DNA from: Kribbella sp. ALI-6-A
GTDB taxonomy: Bacteria > Actinomycetota > Actinomycetes > Propionibacteriales > Kribbellaceae
Direction of reading: 5' to 3'
Length of the DNA stretch: 64,000 nt
Assembly: GCF_001984195.1 (NCBI RefSeq)
Contig: NZ_MTQN01000012.1
Location: forward strand, 496,001-560,000
The notes beneath the pieces were generated by a model. It was not told the origin of the DNA. It was given only the letters and a program-made list of their open reading frames with translations, and made no database searches. Positions within the stretch are counted from its first letter, which is position 1. Every line of letters starts with the position of its first letter. The translations under genes and the position numbers were made by a program. Below are positions 7,706-16,320 of this stretch, in pieces.

Positions 7706-8614
7706 TCAGCGACGGACCGCCTTCCGGACCGTCACCAGCACCGCGCAACCGCCCAGCAGGACCAGGGCGAGCAGCGGCGCCACCGACGGCTCCTGCCGCG
7801 TCATCGCCGCCGCCTGACCGCCGGTCCCGGTGTCGACGACTCCCGGTTTGTCCGTTCCCGTGCCCGGCAGCCGCAGGGTCGCGACCGCGACGGCCATGGT
7901 TTTCGAGTTCGGTTCCCCGACCGCGAATACCCGGGTCAGATATCCGGCCTCGACGGGCAACTGCGCCGGGCCCAGAACAACCGGTCCGTTGGCTCCGGCC
8001 GGCACGATGTCGACGGTGTAAGTTCCGGCCGGAACGACTACGTCGAGTGATTCTCCGTTCGCCACGTTGGCGAACAGCACTTTCCCGTTCACCCGGATGT
8101 CGGCCGGTCCGACCGCGGCCGTGTGCGCGACCCGGACCGCCGCCTTGTCCTTCGGTACGGCGGTCAGCTTGTTCGGGTAACTGGTGATCACCGGCGGAGC
8201 CGTCGGCGCGGCGGGCCGGTGGATCACCACGTCCTGGTTACTGCCGGCCTTGACCGCGATCTGCCGGTCGACCAGCGTCTTCCCGCCCGCCACCGCGGTG
8301 ATCCGGCGCTGCCCGGCCGCCACCGAGAACGGCCCGACGACCTTCGTCGCGGCGACCCCACGCGCCACCACCTTGCCGTCCACCCGGACGTCGACGGTCT
8401 GTCCGGGCAGACCCTGGACGACGTACACGACCCCGCCCGCGGCCGCACCGGCCGGCGCGGCGAACACCGCCGGAACCGCGGCGACCAGCAGCGCGAGCAC
8501 CAGCGAAAACATCGGCCTCGACAGCGGACCCCGAATTCTCGGAATTCTGCCCGCCGCCTTTTCAGGCGGCGCCGCAACTGTTCGGAATTGCCCGACCACT
8601 TTCCGCTTCCGCAT
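7706..8614 (-). CDS. Secreted DUF4397 domain protein, likely sortase substrate
   Basis: This 302-residue protein has a signal peptide (hydrophobic residues about 36-55, then AAPAGAAAG), two beta-rich DUF4397-type repeats, an LPGTG motif at about residues 249-253 and a C-terminal hydrophobic helix with a basic tail (RKAVRR). The LPXTG-like motif is farther from the helix than usual (about 25 residues). The ATG at 8614 follows GGGGAGA. It precedes a sortase gene by five bases, so the two probably form an anchoring pair. Function of the exposed domain is unknown. Confidence 0.8.
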   Translation of the reverse strand: MRKRKVVGQFRTVAAPPEKAAGRIPRIRGPLSRPMFSLVLALLVAAVPAVFAAPAGAAAGGVVYVVQGLPGQTVDVRVDGKVVARGVAATKVVGPFSVAAGQRRITAVAGGKTLVDRQIAVKAGSNQDVVIHRPAAPTAPPVITSYPNKLTAVPKDKAAVRVAHTAAVGPADIRVNGKVLFANVANGESLDVVVPAGTYTVDIVPAGANGPVVLGPAQLPVEAGYLTRVFAVGEPNSKTMAVAVATLRLPGTGTDKPGVVDTGTGGQAAAMTRQEPSVAPLLALVLLGGCAVLVTVRKAVRR

Positions 8615-8746
8615 TTCTCCCCCTCGGAATTCGCCACCCCTGGAATTGCCTGACCGGTCCAATTCCGGCGTATCGTATGCGCAAGTCGATCCGGCCACCA
8701 GAGGAAGTGGCCGGGTCCGTGGGGGCGATTCAGATGTCCGGAATTC
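8541..8746. repeat. Cluster of GGAATT hexamers around a divergent promoter
   Basis: GGAATT occurs at 8541, 8584, 8626, 8642 and 8740, with AATTCC at 8661. This is unusually dense for DNA of this GC content. The copies straddle the start of the DUF4397 gene and the gap to the divergent lipoprotein gene. They could be binding sites or ECF-type -35 elements; this is inference. Confidence 0.35.
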
Positions 8747-9435
8747 GACGACTCGCGGCGGCCCTGCTGATCGCGGGGCTGGTCACCGCGTGCTCGGACG
8801 AGTTCGCCGGACCGACTCCGCCGAGTCCTGGCCACTTGGCGGCCGGCTCTGACAGCGAGCGGGTGCAGCCCCCGACCATCCAGGGGACGGGCCTGACCGC
8901 GGCGGGGATCCGGCTGACCGCCGTACCGCGGGGTGACGGCAGCTTCGACGTGACCGAGGAAGTCGTGCTGCGCAGTGCGACCAGAACGCTGCGGTTGCGG
9001 GTGCCGCAGTCGGGAGAACGCCTGCAGGGCATGCTGGCCCGCACCGATCCCGAGGCGACCGGTCTGCGGATCGTTGCCGACGGCAGCCCGGTGCTGGGGG
9101 CGGACACCGAGGTGAAGCCGTCCCGGACACTGTCGCTGGAGCCGGCGGCCACCCGGCTGGAGCTGACCTACCGGCTCAGCGGTTCGTCCGCGCGCAGCGT
9201 GCCGTCGCGCGTCGGCCGCGCGCTGGCCGCGATCAGCCCGCTCACCGCCGCGACCGACGGGACACTGCCCACCCATCTGGCCGTCTCGGGCGGTGGCCTG
9301 CTGAACGCGGCCTGCCCGCTGATGGCCGAGACCCGCTGCGCTGTCGGCCAGCCACCACGGCTCGGAATCCAGCCGGGCCTTCCAGCCGCGCGCGCCCTCG
9401 CCGTACTCCAGCTCGACCTGCCGATGCAGCCGTGA
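8734..9435 (+). CDS. Predicted lipoprotein of unknown function
   Basis: A 233-residue protein starting MSGIRRLAAALLIAGLVTAC, a lipoprotein signal with the lipobox LVTAC. The rest is a beta-rich extracellular domain (FDVTEEVVLRSATRTLRL and similar stretches) that I do not recognise. The ATG at 8734 has a GGGGGCGA upstream; an in-frame ATG at 8677 would place 19 residues before the signal and is unlikely. It is divergent from the DUF4397-sortase pair, so the two may share regulation. Confidence 0.6.
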   Translation: MSGIRRLAAALLIAGLVTACSDEFAGPTPPSPGHLAAGSDSERVQPPTIQGTGLTAAGIRLTAVPRGDGSFDVTEEVVLRSATRTLRLRVPQSGERLQGMLARTDPEATGLRIVADGSPVLGADTEVKPSRTLSLEPAATRLELTYRLSGSSARSVPSRVGRALAAISPLTAATDGTLPTHLAVSGGGLLNAACPLMAETRCAVGQPPRLGIQPGLPAARALAVLQLDLPMQP

Positions 9436-9476
9436 CGACACTCTGAACCGACGGCCCCGGGCCTACCCTGTTCCGT

Positions 9477-10985
9477 ATGGTCGACGCGCAGGCTGGCTCA
9501 TCTGACCGGATCGCCTTCGGTACGGCGCGGGCCCGCTGGGTGCTCGCCGCCACGGCCCTGGGCTCGAGCATGGCCTTCCTCGACGGCACGGTTGTGAACG
9601 TCGCTTTGCCGGCGATGGGCGAGGACCTGAACGCGGAAGTCTCCGGACTGCAGTGGATCGTCAACGGCTACATGCTGATGCTGGCCTCACTGATCCTGCT
9701 GAGCGGCTCGCTGGGTGACCGGCTCGGCAGGCGCCGCCTGTTCGTGGTCGGGGTGGTCTGGTTCGCCGTGGCCTCGGCCGTCTGCGCGGTGGCGCCGAAC
9801 CTCGAGGTGATGATCGCCGGCCGCGTGCTGCAGGGAATCGGCGGCGCTCTGCTCACGCCGGGCAGCCTGGCCATCCTGCAGACCAGCTTCCAGCCCTCCG
9901 ACCGCGGCAAAGCGGTCGGCGCCTGGTCGGGACTCACGTCGGTCGCGGCGGCCATCGGCCCGTTCGTCGGCGGCGCCCTGGTCGACAGCGGCTCGTGGCG
10001 ACTGATCTTCCTGCTCAACCTTCCGCTCGCCGCCGCCACCGTGCTGGTCACCCTTCGCCACATTCCGGAGAGCCGCGACGAGCAGGCGACCGGCAAGCTC
10101 GACCTCACCGGCGCGACCCTGGCGACAGTCGGTCTGGCCGGTCTGACCTTCGGCCTGATCAGCGCCGGAGATCGAGGGTTCGACGACTCGATGGTGATCA
10201 CCGCGCTGGCGATCGGCGTGGTCGCCCTGGCCGTGTTCGTCGAGGTCGAGCGCCGCAGCTCGCACCCGATGCTGCCGCCCGGGATCTTCGCCAACGTGCG
10301 CTTCACCGGCGCCAACCTGGTCACCGTCGTCGTGTACGGCGCACTCGGTACCGCCACGTTCTTGGTCGTCGTCTATCTGCAGACCGTTCTCGGGTACGAC
10401 GCCCTGACGGCCGGCGCCGCCCTGCTGCCGATGACGCTGCTGATGCTGTTCCTGTCGGGCTACGCGGGCAGCCTGTCCGAGCGGATCGGCGCGCGCATCC
10501 CGATGACCGTCGGGCCGCTGTTCATGGCCGGCGGCTTCCTGCTGATGCGGCAGATCGAGCCGGGCGTCGGGTACTTCACCGTGATCCTGCCGTCGGTGGT
10601 CGTCCTGGGCATCGGCCTGGTCTGCACGGTGGCTCCCCTGACCTCGACCGTGCTCAACTCGGTCGAGGACCACCACGCGGGCATCGCCTCCGGCGTCAAC
10701 AACGCTGTCGCCCGCTCGGCCCAGTTGATGGCGGTCGCGGCGATCCCGCTGGCGGCCGGCATCACCGGCGACTCCTACCGGGATCCCGCCGCCTTCCAGG
10801 ACAGCTTCATGACGGCGATGGTGATCTCAGCCGTGCTGGCCGTGGCGGGCGCCGTACTGGCGTTTGCGACCCTGGCCGACCGGGGCTCCCGCCGGACGAC
10901 GCCGGACGCGGTGACCACTCACCGGTATTGCCCCCTGGAATCGCCACCGCTCTCGAACAGCCCGTCCGCGCCGAAGCGCCGCTGA
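9477..10985 (+). CDS. MFS multidrug exporter, DHA2 (14-TM) type
   Basis: A 502-residue membrane protein. The first helix carries the DHA2 signature MAFLDGTVVNVALPAMGEDL, followed by SLGDRLGRRRLFVVG (loop 2-3 motif A) and GRVLQGIGGALLTPGSLAIL (motif C). It likely exports a drug or small molecule by proton antiport. The ATG at 9477 lies 7 bases after a TACCCT box with no ribosome binding site, suggesting leaderless expression. No regulator is adjacent. Confidence 0.9.
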   Translation: MVDAQAGSSDRIAFGTARARWVLAATALGSSMAFLDGTVVNVALPAMGEDLNAEVSGLQWIVNGYMLMLASLILLSGSLGDRLGRRRLFVVGVVWFAVASAVCAVAPNLEVMIAGRVLQGIGGALLTPGSLAILQTSFQPSDRGKAVGAWSGLTSVAAAIGPFVGGALVDSGSWRLIFLLNLPLAAATVLVTLRHIPESRDEQATGKLDLTGATLATVGLAGLTFGLISAGDRGFDDSMVITALAIGVVALAVFVEVERRSSHPMLPPGIFANVRFTGANLVTVVVYGALGTATFLVVVYLQTVLGYDALTAGAALLPMTLLMLFLSGYAGSLSERIGARIPMTVGPLFMAGGFLLMRQIEPGVGYFTVILPSVVVLGIGLVCTVAPLTSTVLNSVEDHHAGIASGVNNAVARSAQLMAVAAIPLAAGITGDSYRDPAAFQDSFMTAMVISAVLAVAGAVLAFATLADRGSRRTTPDAVTTHRYCPLESPPLSNSPSAPKRR

Positions 10986-11162
10986 CCCCACCGCGGCCCG
11001 GACAGCCGACATGTCGACATATCCCGTTTAACACACTCGTGCTGTACGCTCGTACCACCCCGGACGCCGCACTGCTGTCCCTGGCTATTTGTTGCTGACA
11101 GCAATCATCTTCAAGCTGTCACGAAACTGGCGTCACCACCGGAGTTCTCCGGCCGAGACCCT

Positions 11163-11888
11163 TCACAAAATCAGGTAGTGCTTGCGCGTCTCCGGTGGGA
11201 AGTGCTCGAGCGCGTAGCGCAGCATCGTGCGCGGCATCTTCGCCGCGTACTGGTCGAGGAAAGCCAGCAACTCGTCCGGCGAAACGCGTTTGCCCGCCTC
11301 GCGGAGCATCCAGCCGGCGGCCTTGTGGATCAGGTCTTCCGGGTCGTCCAGGACCTGCGGCGCGAGCGCGTAGATGTCGGTGCTGTCGCCGGCGCGGATG
11401 AAGCGGTGGGTGGCGACCAGCGCGATCCGGCGGTCCCAGATCAAGGGTGAGCGGATCAGCGTGTGCAGCACGTCGCCGGGGCGGTCGAGCAGGTGGCCGC
11501 CGACGATCTGGGGTGCGCTGCAGTCGACCAGGTCCCAGTTGTTCACGTGCTCGGTGTTGCGTAGGTAGAGGTCGAAGATCGCGGCGAGGTCCGCGGGGTC
11601 GGCCGTCCGGGGTTTCAGCGCGCGCTCTGCGCGGTCGGCGAGCAGGCAGAGCACGGCCAGGCGGTGCTCGTGGACCGGGCTGTGGAGAGCCTCTTCGAGG
11701 TCCGGCAGCGGCAGATCGCTGCGCTGGTAGGGCTTGATGATGCCGCGCAGGGTGGAGAGCTTGACGCCGATCATCAGGTCGCCGTCGCCGTACCCGCCGG
11801 GTTTGACCTGGAAGTAGCGGGACAGGATCGCCGCCGTTCCCGCGTCGGCCGCCGCGTCGATGTCGGCCAGGAGGCTCGCGACGGTCAC
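11163..11888 (-). CDS. DNA alkylation repair enzyme (AlkD-like HEAT-repeat protein)
   Basis: This 241-residue protein matches the AlkD family of DNA glycosylases built of HEAT-like repeats. Landmarks are VKLSTLRGIIKPYQ, HEHRLAVLCLLADR, NNWDLVDCSAPQIVGG (with the family Trp-Asp) and LIHKAAGWMLREAGKR, followed by PRTMLRYALEHFP. Such enzymes excise alkylated purines. The GTG at 11888 overlaps the stop of the SDR gene by four bases (GTGA), so it is the last gene of a three-gene operon (DUF305, SDR, AlkD-like). Confidence 0.85.
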   Translation of the reverse strand: MTVASLLADIDAAADAGTAAILSRYFQVKPGGYGDGDLMIGVKLSTLRGIIKPYQRSDLPLPDLEEALHSPVHEHRLAVLCLLADRAERALKPRTADPADLAAIFDLYLRNTEHVNNWDLVDCSAPQIVGGHLLDRPGDVLHTLIRSPLIWDRRIALVATHRFIRAGDSTDIYALAPQVLDDPEDLIHKAAGWMLREAGKRVSPDELLAFLDQYAAKMPRTMLRYALEHFPPETRKHYLIL

Positions 11889-12628
11889 AGCAACAAGCCG
11901 CCGGTGGCGCGCAGGTTCTGGCCGGTGAGCCAGTGCGAGTCGGGGCCGGCCAGGAAGGCGACGATGTCGGCGACGTCGGCCGGTACGCCGACGCGGCCGA
12001 GCGCGGTCAGACCGATCAGCAGATCGGCGGCTTCCGGCGGGTTGGAGTCGCGGAACATGTCGGTGTCGGTCGCGCCGGGCGAGACCACGTTGGCGGTGAT
12101 GCCGCGCGCGCCGAACTCGCGGGCGGCGACCTTGGTGACCTGCTCCAGCGCGCCCTTGCTGCCGGCGTACAGGGAGATGCCGGGGACCGGGAAGCTGGTG
12201 TTCAGCGTCGAGACGGTGACGATCCGGCCGTTGTCGCGCAGGATCTCGCCGGCCTGTTTGATCGCGAAGTACGGGCCCTTGAGGTTGGTGCCGAACATCT
12301 GCTCGTAGTCGTCGAGCGTCACCTCGGCCATCGGCTTCACCATCGACCGCGCCGCGTTGCACACCAGGATGTCCAGCCCGCCGGCCGGCTCGGCCGCGGC
12401 CTCGAACACCGCGGGCAGCCGATCGACGTCGGCCTGATCAGCCTGTACGGCGTACGCCTGGCCGCCGGCGTCCTTGACCGCGGCGACCACCTCGTCGGCG
12501 GCCTGGCCGGACGAGGCGTAGGTGAAGGTGACCGCGGCGCCGTCGGCCGCCAGGCGGCGAACGATCGCGGCGCCGATGCCGCGCGAGCCGCCGGTGACCA
12601 GCGCCGCCTTGCCGTCCAGGACTCCCAT
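11885..12628 (-). CDS. Short-chain dehydrogenase/reductase (FabG-like)
   Basis: A 247-residue classical SDR. The cofactor motif is ALVTGGSRGIGAAIV, CNAAR is the NNAG-equivalent, and the active site holds Ser in VSTLN and Tyr-x3-Lys in SLYAGSKGAL. NADP(H) use is suggested by a Thr/Tyr-Ala-Ser after beta-2. The ATG at 12628 has AAGGAG five bases upstream and overlaps the stop of the DUF305 gene. The substrate is unknown. Confidence 0.85.
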   Translation of the reverse strand: MGVLDGKAALVTGGSRGIGAAIVRRLAADGAAVTFTYASSGQAADEVVAAVKDAGGQAYAVQADQADVDRLPAVFEAAAEPAGGLDILVCNAARSMVKPMAEVTLDDYEQMFGTNLKGPYFAIKQAGEILRDNGRIVTVSTLNTSFPVPGISLYAGSKGALEQVTKVAAREFGARGITANVVSPGATDTDMFRDSNPPEAADLLIGLTALGRVGVPADVADIVAFLAGPDSHWLTGQNLRATGGLLL

Positions 12629-13290
12629 CACAGCTCCTTCTGCAGCTGCCGCATCGTCGCGATCTCCTTGGTCTGGGTGACGCTGACGTCCTGCGCGAGC
12701 TCGCCGATCCGCAGGTCGGCGCCCTTCTCGATCGCCGTTCCGCTCATCGTCACCGCGCCCTCATGATGCTTGATCATCAGGGCCAGGAACAGCTGGTCGA
12801 ACGCCTTCCCGGTGGAGTTCAGCAGCTTGGCCAGCTCGGCCGGCGTGGCCATGCCCGGCATGCCGCTGTGGTCGGTGTGCTCGACGTGCTCCAGCGCCGG
12901 CGGGGTTCCGCCGCGTTCGACCAGCAACTGCCGCATCGCCTCGATCTCGGGCTTCTGACCGACCCGGATACGCTCGGCCAGTCCCTTCACTCGCGCATTG
13001 GAGCCGGCTGTTCGGGCGCGCTCGGCCATCACCAGGGCCTGGCTGTGGTGGACCATCATGTCGCTCAGGAACGTGAGGTCGTCGGGATCGACGGTGGCCG
13101 CCGACGTGGGAACCGTGGCGAGGGTCTGGTTCGGGCCGCCCGGCGTACCGGGAACGATGACCGGAACAGACGGAACAGTCGGGCCGGACGGCGAGGGAGC
13201 CGCGTCGGGCGTGGACGCGCTGCACCCGGTCAGGGCGAGGGCGAGCGCGGCGAACAGGGTCAGGGTCCGGGGCGGGCGGAAGTGGCTCAC
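12628..13290 (-). CDS. DUF305 domain lipoprotein
   Basis: This 220-residue protein has a lipoprotein signal ending LALALTGCSAS, a Pro/Ser-rich linker and a DUF305 four-helix domain. The domain shows the family's MMVHHSQALVMAERA and LMIKHHEGAVTMS motifs, whose His and Met residues could bind copper or another metal. The GTG at 13290 follows GAGGTGC. It is divergent from the LVIVD gene, a pairing I recall from other actinobacteria. A role in metal handling is only inferred from the His/Met content. Confidence 0.85.
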   Translation of the reverse strand: MSHFRPPRTLTLFAALALALTGCSASTPDAAPSPSGPTVPSVPVIVPGTPGGPNQTLATVPTSAATVDPDDLTFLSDMMVHHSQALVMAERARTAGSNARVKGLAERIRVGQKPEIEAMRQLLVERGGTPPALEHVEHTDHSGMPGMATPAELAKLLNSTGKAFDQLFLALMIKHHEGAVTMSGTAIEKGADLRIGELAQDVSVTQTKEIATMRQLQKEL

Positions 13291-13387
13291 AGCACCTCAC
13301 TCTTCGTGGCAAATCGCTTCCCCACAGTGTCTATCACGCTTACCCTGAGGCAATCGATCGATTCAACTGCACAGAAGGGACCACGGC

Positions 13388-14761
13388 ATGCGCCGCCCAC
13401 GCACGCTCGCCCGTCTCAGCCTTTCCCTAGCCCTTGTCGCCGGTCTGACCGGTCTGTCCGGCGCCGCCGCCGCGGAGGTGCCCGCCCCGCCGGAGACCGG
13501 CGCGGCCAAGAGCGACAACATCACCCATCTGGCCAGCGTGCCGATGACCGGTCCCCTGGCCGGCGGGGTGAACACCGACATCGCGTTCGCCGGCAAGACG
13601 GCCTACGTCGGCAACTACTCCGGCTTCGCGATCTACGACATCGCGAATCCGGCCGCGCCCCGGCTGATCAGCCAGGTCTCGTGCCCCGGCAGCCAGAACG
13701 ACATCAGCGTGTACGACGGCCTGCTGTTCCTCAGCACCGACTCGTCGCGCAACAACAGCTCCTGCCAGAGCGTCGCGCAGTCGCCGACGCTCAAGGAGTC
13801 GTGGGAGGGGATCAAGATCTTCGACGTGAAGGATCCCCGCAACCCGCGCTACGTCGCGGCGGTGGAGACCCGTTGCGGCTCGCACACCCACACGCTGGTG
13901 CCGGACAAGTCCAAGCGCTCGGTCTACGTCTACAACTCGTCGTACTTCCCGAACGCGACGTACCCCGACTGCCAGCCGCCGAACGACCGGGTCGACATCG
14001 TCAAGGTGCCGCTGCGGCACCCCGAGCAGGCCGCCGTGGTCGCCTCGCCGGTGCTCTTCCCCGACGGCGGGTTCCCGGGCAGCGAGACCGGCTACGCGAC
14101 CAGCGGCTGCCACGACATCACCGCGTTCCCGGCCAAGAACATCGCCGCCGCGGCGTGCATGGGTGACGGCCTGCTGCTCGACATCTCCCGGCCGGAGCAG
14201 CCGAAGGTGCTCGACCGGGTCCAGGACGCGGAGAACTTCTCCTTCTGGCACGGCGCCACCTTCAACGGCGACGGCAGCAAGGTCGTGTTCATGGACGAGC
14301 TCGGCGGTGGGGGCGGCGCGGAGTGCAACCCCGAGGTCGGCCCGAACAAGGGCGCGACCGCGATCTTCGACGTCAAGCACCGCAAGCTGCAGTTCCGCAG
14401 CTACTACAAGATCGACCGGCACCAGGCCGAGAAGGAGAACTGCGTCTCGCACAACGGCTCGCTGATCCCGGTCAAGGGCCGCGACATCATGGTGCAGGCC
14501 TGGTACCAGGGCGGTTTCTCGGTCTGGGACTTCACCGATTCCGCGCACCCGCAGGAGATCGGGTACTTCGACCGTCCGCCGCGCGACCCGGCGTCGTTCG
14601 GTGGCTACTGGTCGGTCTACTACTACAACGGCGCGATCTACGGCACCGAGTCGGTGACGGCGTTCGACGTGTTCTCGATCAAGGACCCGCGCACCGACTC
14701 AGCGGCCCGGGTCAAGCTGAAAGAGCTCAACGTCCAGACCCAGCCGGCCTTCCGGCGCTGA
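13388..14761 (+). CDS. Secreted LVIVD-repeat beta-propeller protein
   Basis: A 457-residue protein with an N-terminal signal (LSLALVAGLTGLSGAAAAE) and repeated LVIVD-type blades such as VNTDIAFAGKTAYVGNYSGF followed by AIYDIANPAAPRLI, and IKIFDVKDPRNPRYVAAVET. It carries Cys pairs and conserved His residues (GSHTHTLVPD, NCVSHNGSLIPVKG). It is predicted to be an exported propeller of unknown ligand. It starts divergently from the DUF305 gene and ends at a strong terminator. Confidence 0.8.
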   Translation: MRRPRTLARLSLSLALVAGLTGLSGAAAAEVPAPPETGAAKSDNITHLASVPMTGPLAGGVNTDIAFAGKTAYVGNYSGFAIYDIANPAAPRLISQVSCPGSQNDISVYDGLLFLSTDSSRNNSSCQSVAQSPTLKESWEGIKIFDVKDPRNPRYVAAVETRCGSHTHTLVPDKSKRSVYVYNSSYFPNATYPDCQPPNDRVDIVKVPLRHPEQAAVVASPVLFPDGGFPGSETGYATSGCHDITAFPAKNIAAAACMGDGLLLDISRPEQPKVLDRVQDAENFSFWHGATFNGDGSKVVFMDELGGGGGAECNPEVGPNKGATAIFDVKHRKLQFRSYYKIDRHQAEKENCVSHNGSLIPVKGRDIMVQAWYQGGFSVWDFTDSAHPQEIGYFDRPPRDPASFGGYWSVYYYNGAIYGTESVTAFDVFSIKDPRTDSAARVKLKELNVQTQPAFRR

Positions 14762-14775
14762 CCGACCCAGATCAC

Positions 14776-14817
14776 GCTCCGGGGTCACTGGCGGTACAGC
14801 CATTGTGACCCCGGAGC
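14776..14817 (+). terminator. Hairpin terminator after the LVIVD gene
   Basis: A perfect 13-bp inverted repeat (GCTCCGGGGTCAC at 14776-14788, GTGACCCCGGAGC at 14805-14817) with a 16-base loop lies 15 bases past the stop codon. Confidence 0.75.
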
Positions 14818-14903
14818 AATCCGGCATACGGTGACACCAGGGCTGTCACCCACCGCGCCAGGACCGACCGGCGTTCGCGGGGCTGCCCGGGGGAGAGACC
14901 GTC

Positions 14904-15299
14904 GTGAGCCAGGCAGATTCCGAGGACGGCGCCATGATCAGGACGACGTTCGACGCCGTCACCGAGGAGCTGCGACCCGGGGTCGTGCTGATCCGGCTGT
15001 CCGGCGAGATCGACATCGCCACCACCGACTTCGCCTCGGAATCGATCCGGGCGGCGATCGCCCCACCGGCCCGGAGCGTGCTGATCGACGTCTCCGCGGT
15101 CACCTTCTGCAGCTCGGCCGGACTGGGCAACCTGGTCGAGGCGCGCCGGCTGGCGACCCAGCACGGCATCGACCTGGCCCTGGTCGGGGTGGGCCGGCCG
15201 GTCGACCGGCCGCTGACGATCACCGGTCTGGGCCAGGAGTTCCGGATCTTCGCCTCCGTCGAGGACGCCGAGCGCCAGGTCGACGACGACTCTCACTGA
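14904..15299 (+). CDS. STAS-domain anti-sigma factor antagonist
   Basis: A 131-residue STAS protein. The core VVLIRLSGEIDIATTDFASE is followed by SVLIDVSAVTFCSSAGLGNL, where the Ser pair in CSSAGL is the usual phosphorylation site for an anti-sigma kinase. Such proteins bind anti-sigma factors to free SigB/SigF-type sigma factors. The GTG at 14904 follows GGGGAGAGA. No anti-sigma gene is adjacent; a sigma factor gene of the right type lies at 2546, but the link is inference. Confidence 0.85.
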   Translation: MSQADSEDGAMIRTTFDAVTEELRPGVVLIRLSGEIDIATTDFASESIRAAIAPPARSVLIDVSAVTFCSSAGLGNLVEARRLATQHGIDLALVGVGRPVDRPLTITGLGQEFRIFASVEDAERQVDDDSH

Positions 15300-15369
15300 C
15301 TGCCCGTGGCACCAGCGCTTTCGACCGGGCCACGCCGTTTGTCCACCCCGGCCAGGGGTACTTCGATCC

Positions 15370-16320
15370 ATGCCAATTCACGCGGTCGTCACCGGTGGAG
15401 CAGGATTCCTCGGCAGTCATCTGTGCGAACGGCTGCTCCACTCCGGGCACAAGGTCACCTGTCTGGACAACTTCCTCACCGGCAAGCCGGACAACGTCGG
15501 CCATCTGCTCGAGGATCCCGGCTTCACCCTCACCCGTTGTGATCTGACCGAGTTCGTGCACGTGCCCGGGCCGGTCGACCTGGTGCTGCACTTCGCGAGC
15601 CCGGCGTCGCCGATCGACTACCTGCGGCTGCCGATCCAGACGCTGAAGGTCGGCGCGATCGGGACCTGGCACGCGCTGGGTCTGGCCAAGGACAAGGGCG
15701 CCCGGTTCCTGCTCGCCAGCACCTCCGAGGTGTACGGCGACCCGCAGGTGCACCCGCAGCCGGAGGACTACTGGGGCCACGTGAACCCGATCGGCCCGCG
15801 GGGCGTGTACGACGAGTCCAAGCGGTACGCCGAGGCGCTCACCACGGCGTACCGGCAAGCCGAGGGCGTCGACACCGCGATCGTGCGGATCTTCAACACC
15901 TACGGCCCGCGGATGCGCCCGAACGACGGCCGCGCGATCCCCACCTTCATCCGCCAGGCGCTCGCCGGGGAGCCGCTGACGGTGGCCGGTGACGGCAGCC
16001 AGACGCGGTCGGTGTGCCACGTCGACGACACCGTCGAGGGCATTCTGCGGCTGGCGTCCGGCAGCCACGCGGGTCCGGTGAACATCGGCAACCCGGACGA
16101 GCGGTCGGTGCTGCGGATCGCCCAGGACGTGATCGCCGCGACCGGTTCGCAGTCGACGATCGAGTTCGTGGACCGGCCGGTCGACGACCCCGGCGTACGG
16201 CGTCCGGACACCGCGCTGGCCGAGGAGTTGCTCAGCTGGAAGCCGGCGGTCGACTGGCGGGACGGACTGCGCAGCACGGTCGCCTGGTTCCGCGAGCAGG
16301 AGCTCAGCCCAGCGCAGTGA
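15370..16320 (+). CDS. UDP-glucuronate decarboxylase-like NAD-dependent epimerase/dehydratase
   Basis: A 316-residue extended SDR. It starts with the NAD motif TGGAGFLGSHLCERL. LHFASPASPIDYLRLPIQTL, then STSEVYGDPQVHPQ and YDESKRYAEAL (Tyr-x3-Lys active site) match UDP-xylose-forming UDP-glucuronate decarboxylases. It probably makes UDP-xylose or a related sugar nucleotide for glycan assembly. Its last 17 bases overlap the end of the convergent heptose operon, whose glycosyltransferases are plausible users of the product. Confidence 0.8.
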   Translation: MPIHAVVTGGAGFLGSHLCERLLHSGHKVTCLDNFLTGKPDNVGHLLEDPGFTLTRCDLTEFVHVPGPVDLVLHFASPASPIDYLRLPIQTLKVGAIGTWHALGLAKDKGARFLLASTSEVYGDPQVHPQPEDYWGHVNPIGPRGVYDESKRYAEALTTAYRQAEGVDTAIVRIFNTYGPRMRPNDGRAIPTFIRQALAGEPLTVAGDGSQTRSVCHVDDTVEGILRLASGSHAGPVNIGNPDERSVLRIAQDVIAATGSQSTIEFVDRPVDDPGVRRPDTALAEELLSWKPAVDWRDGLRSTVAWFREQELSPAQ

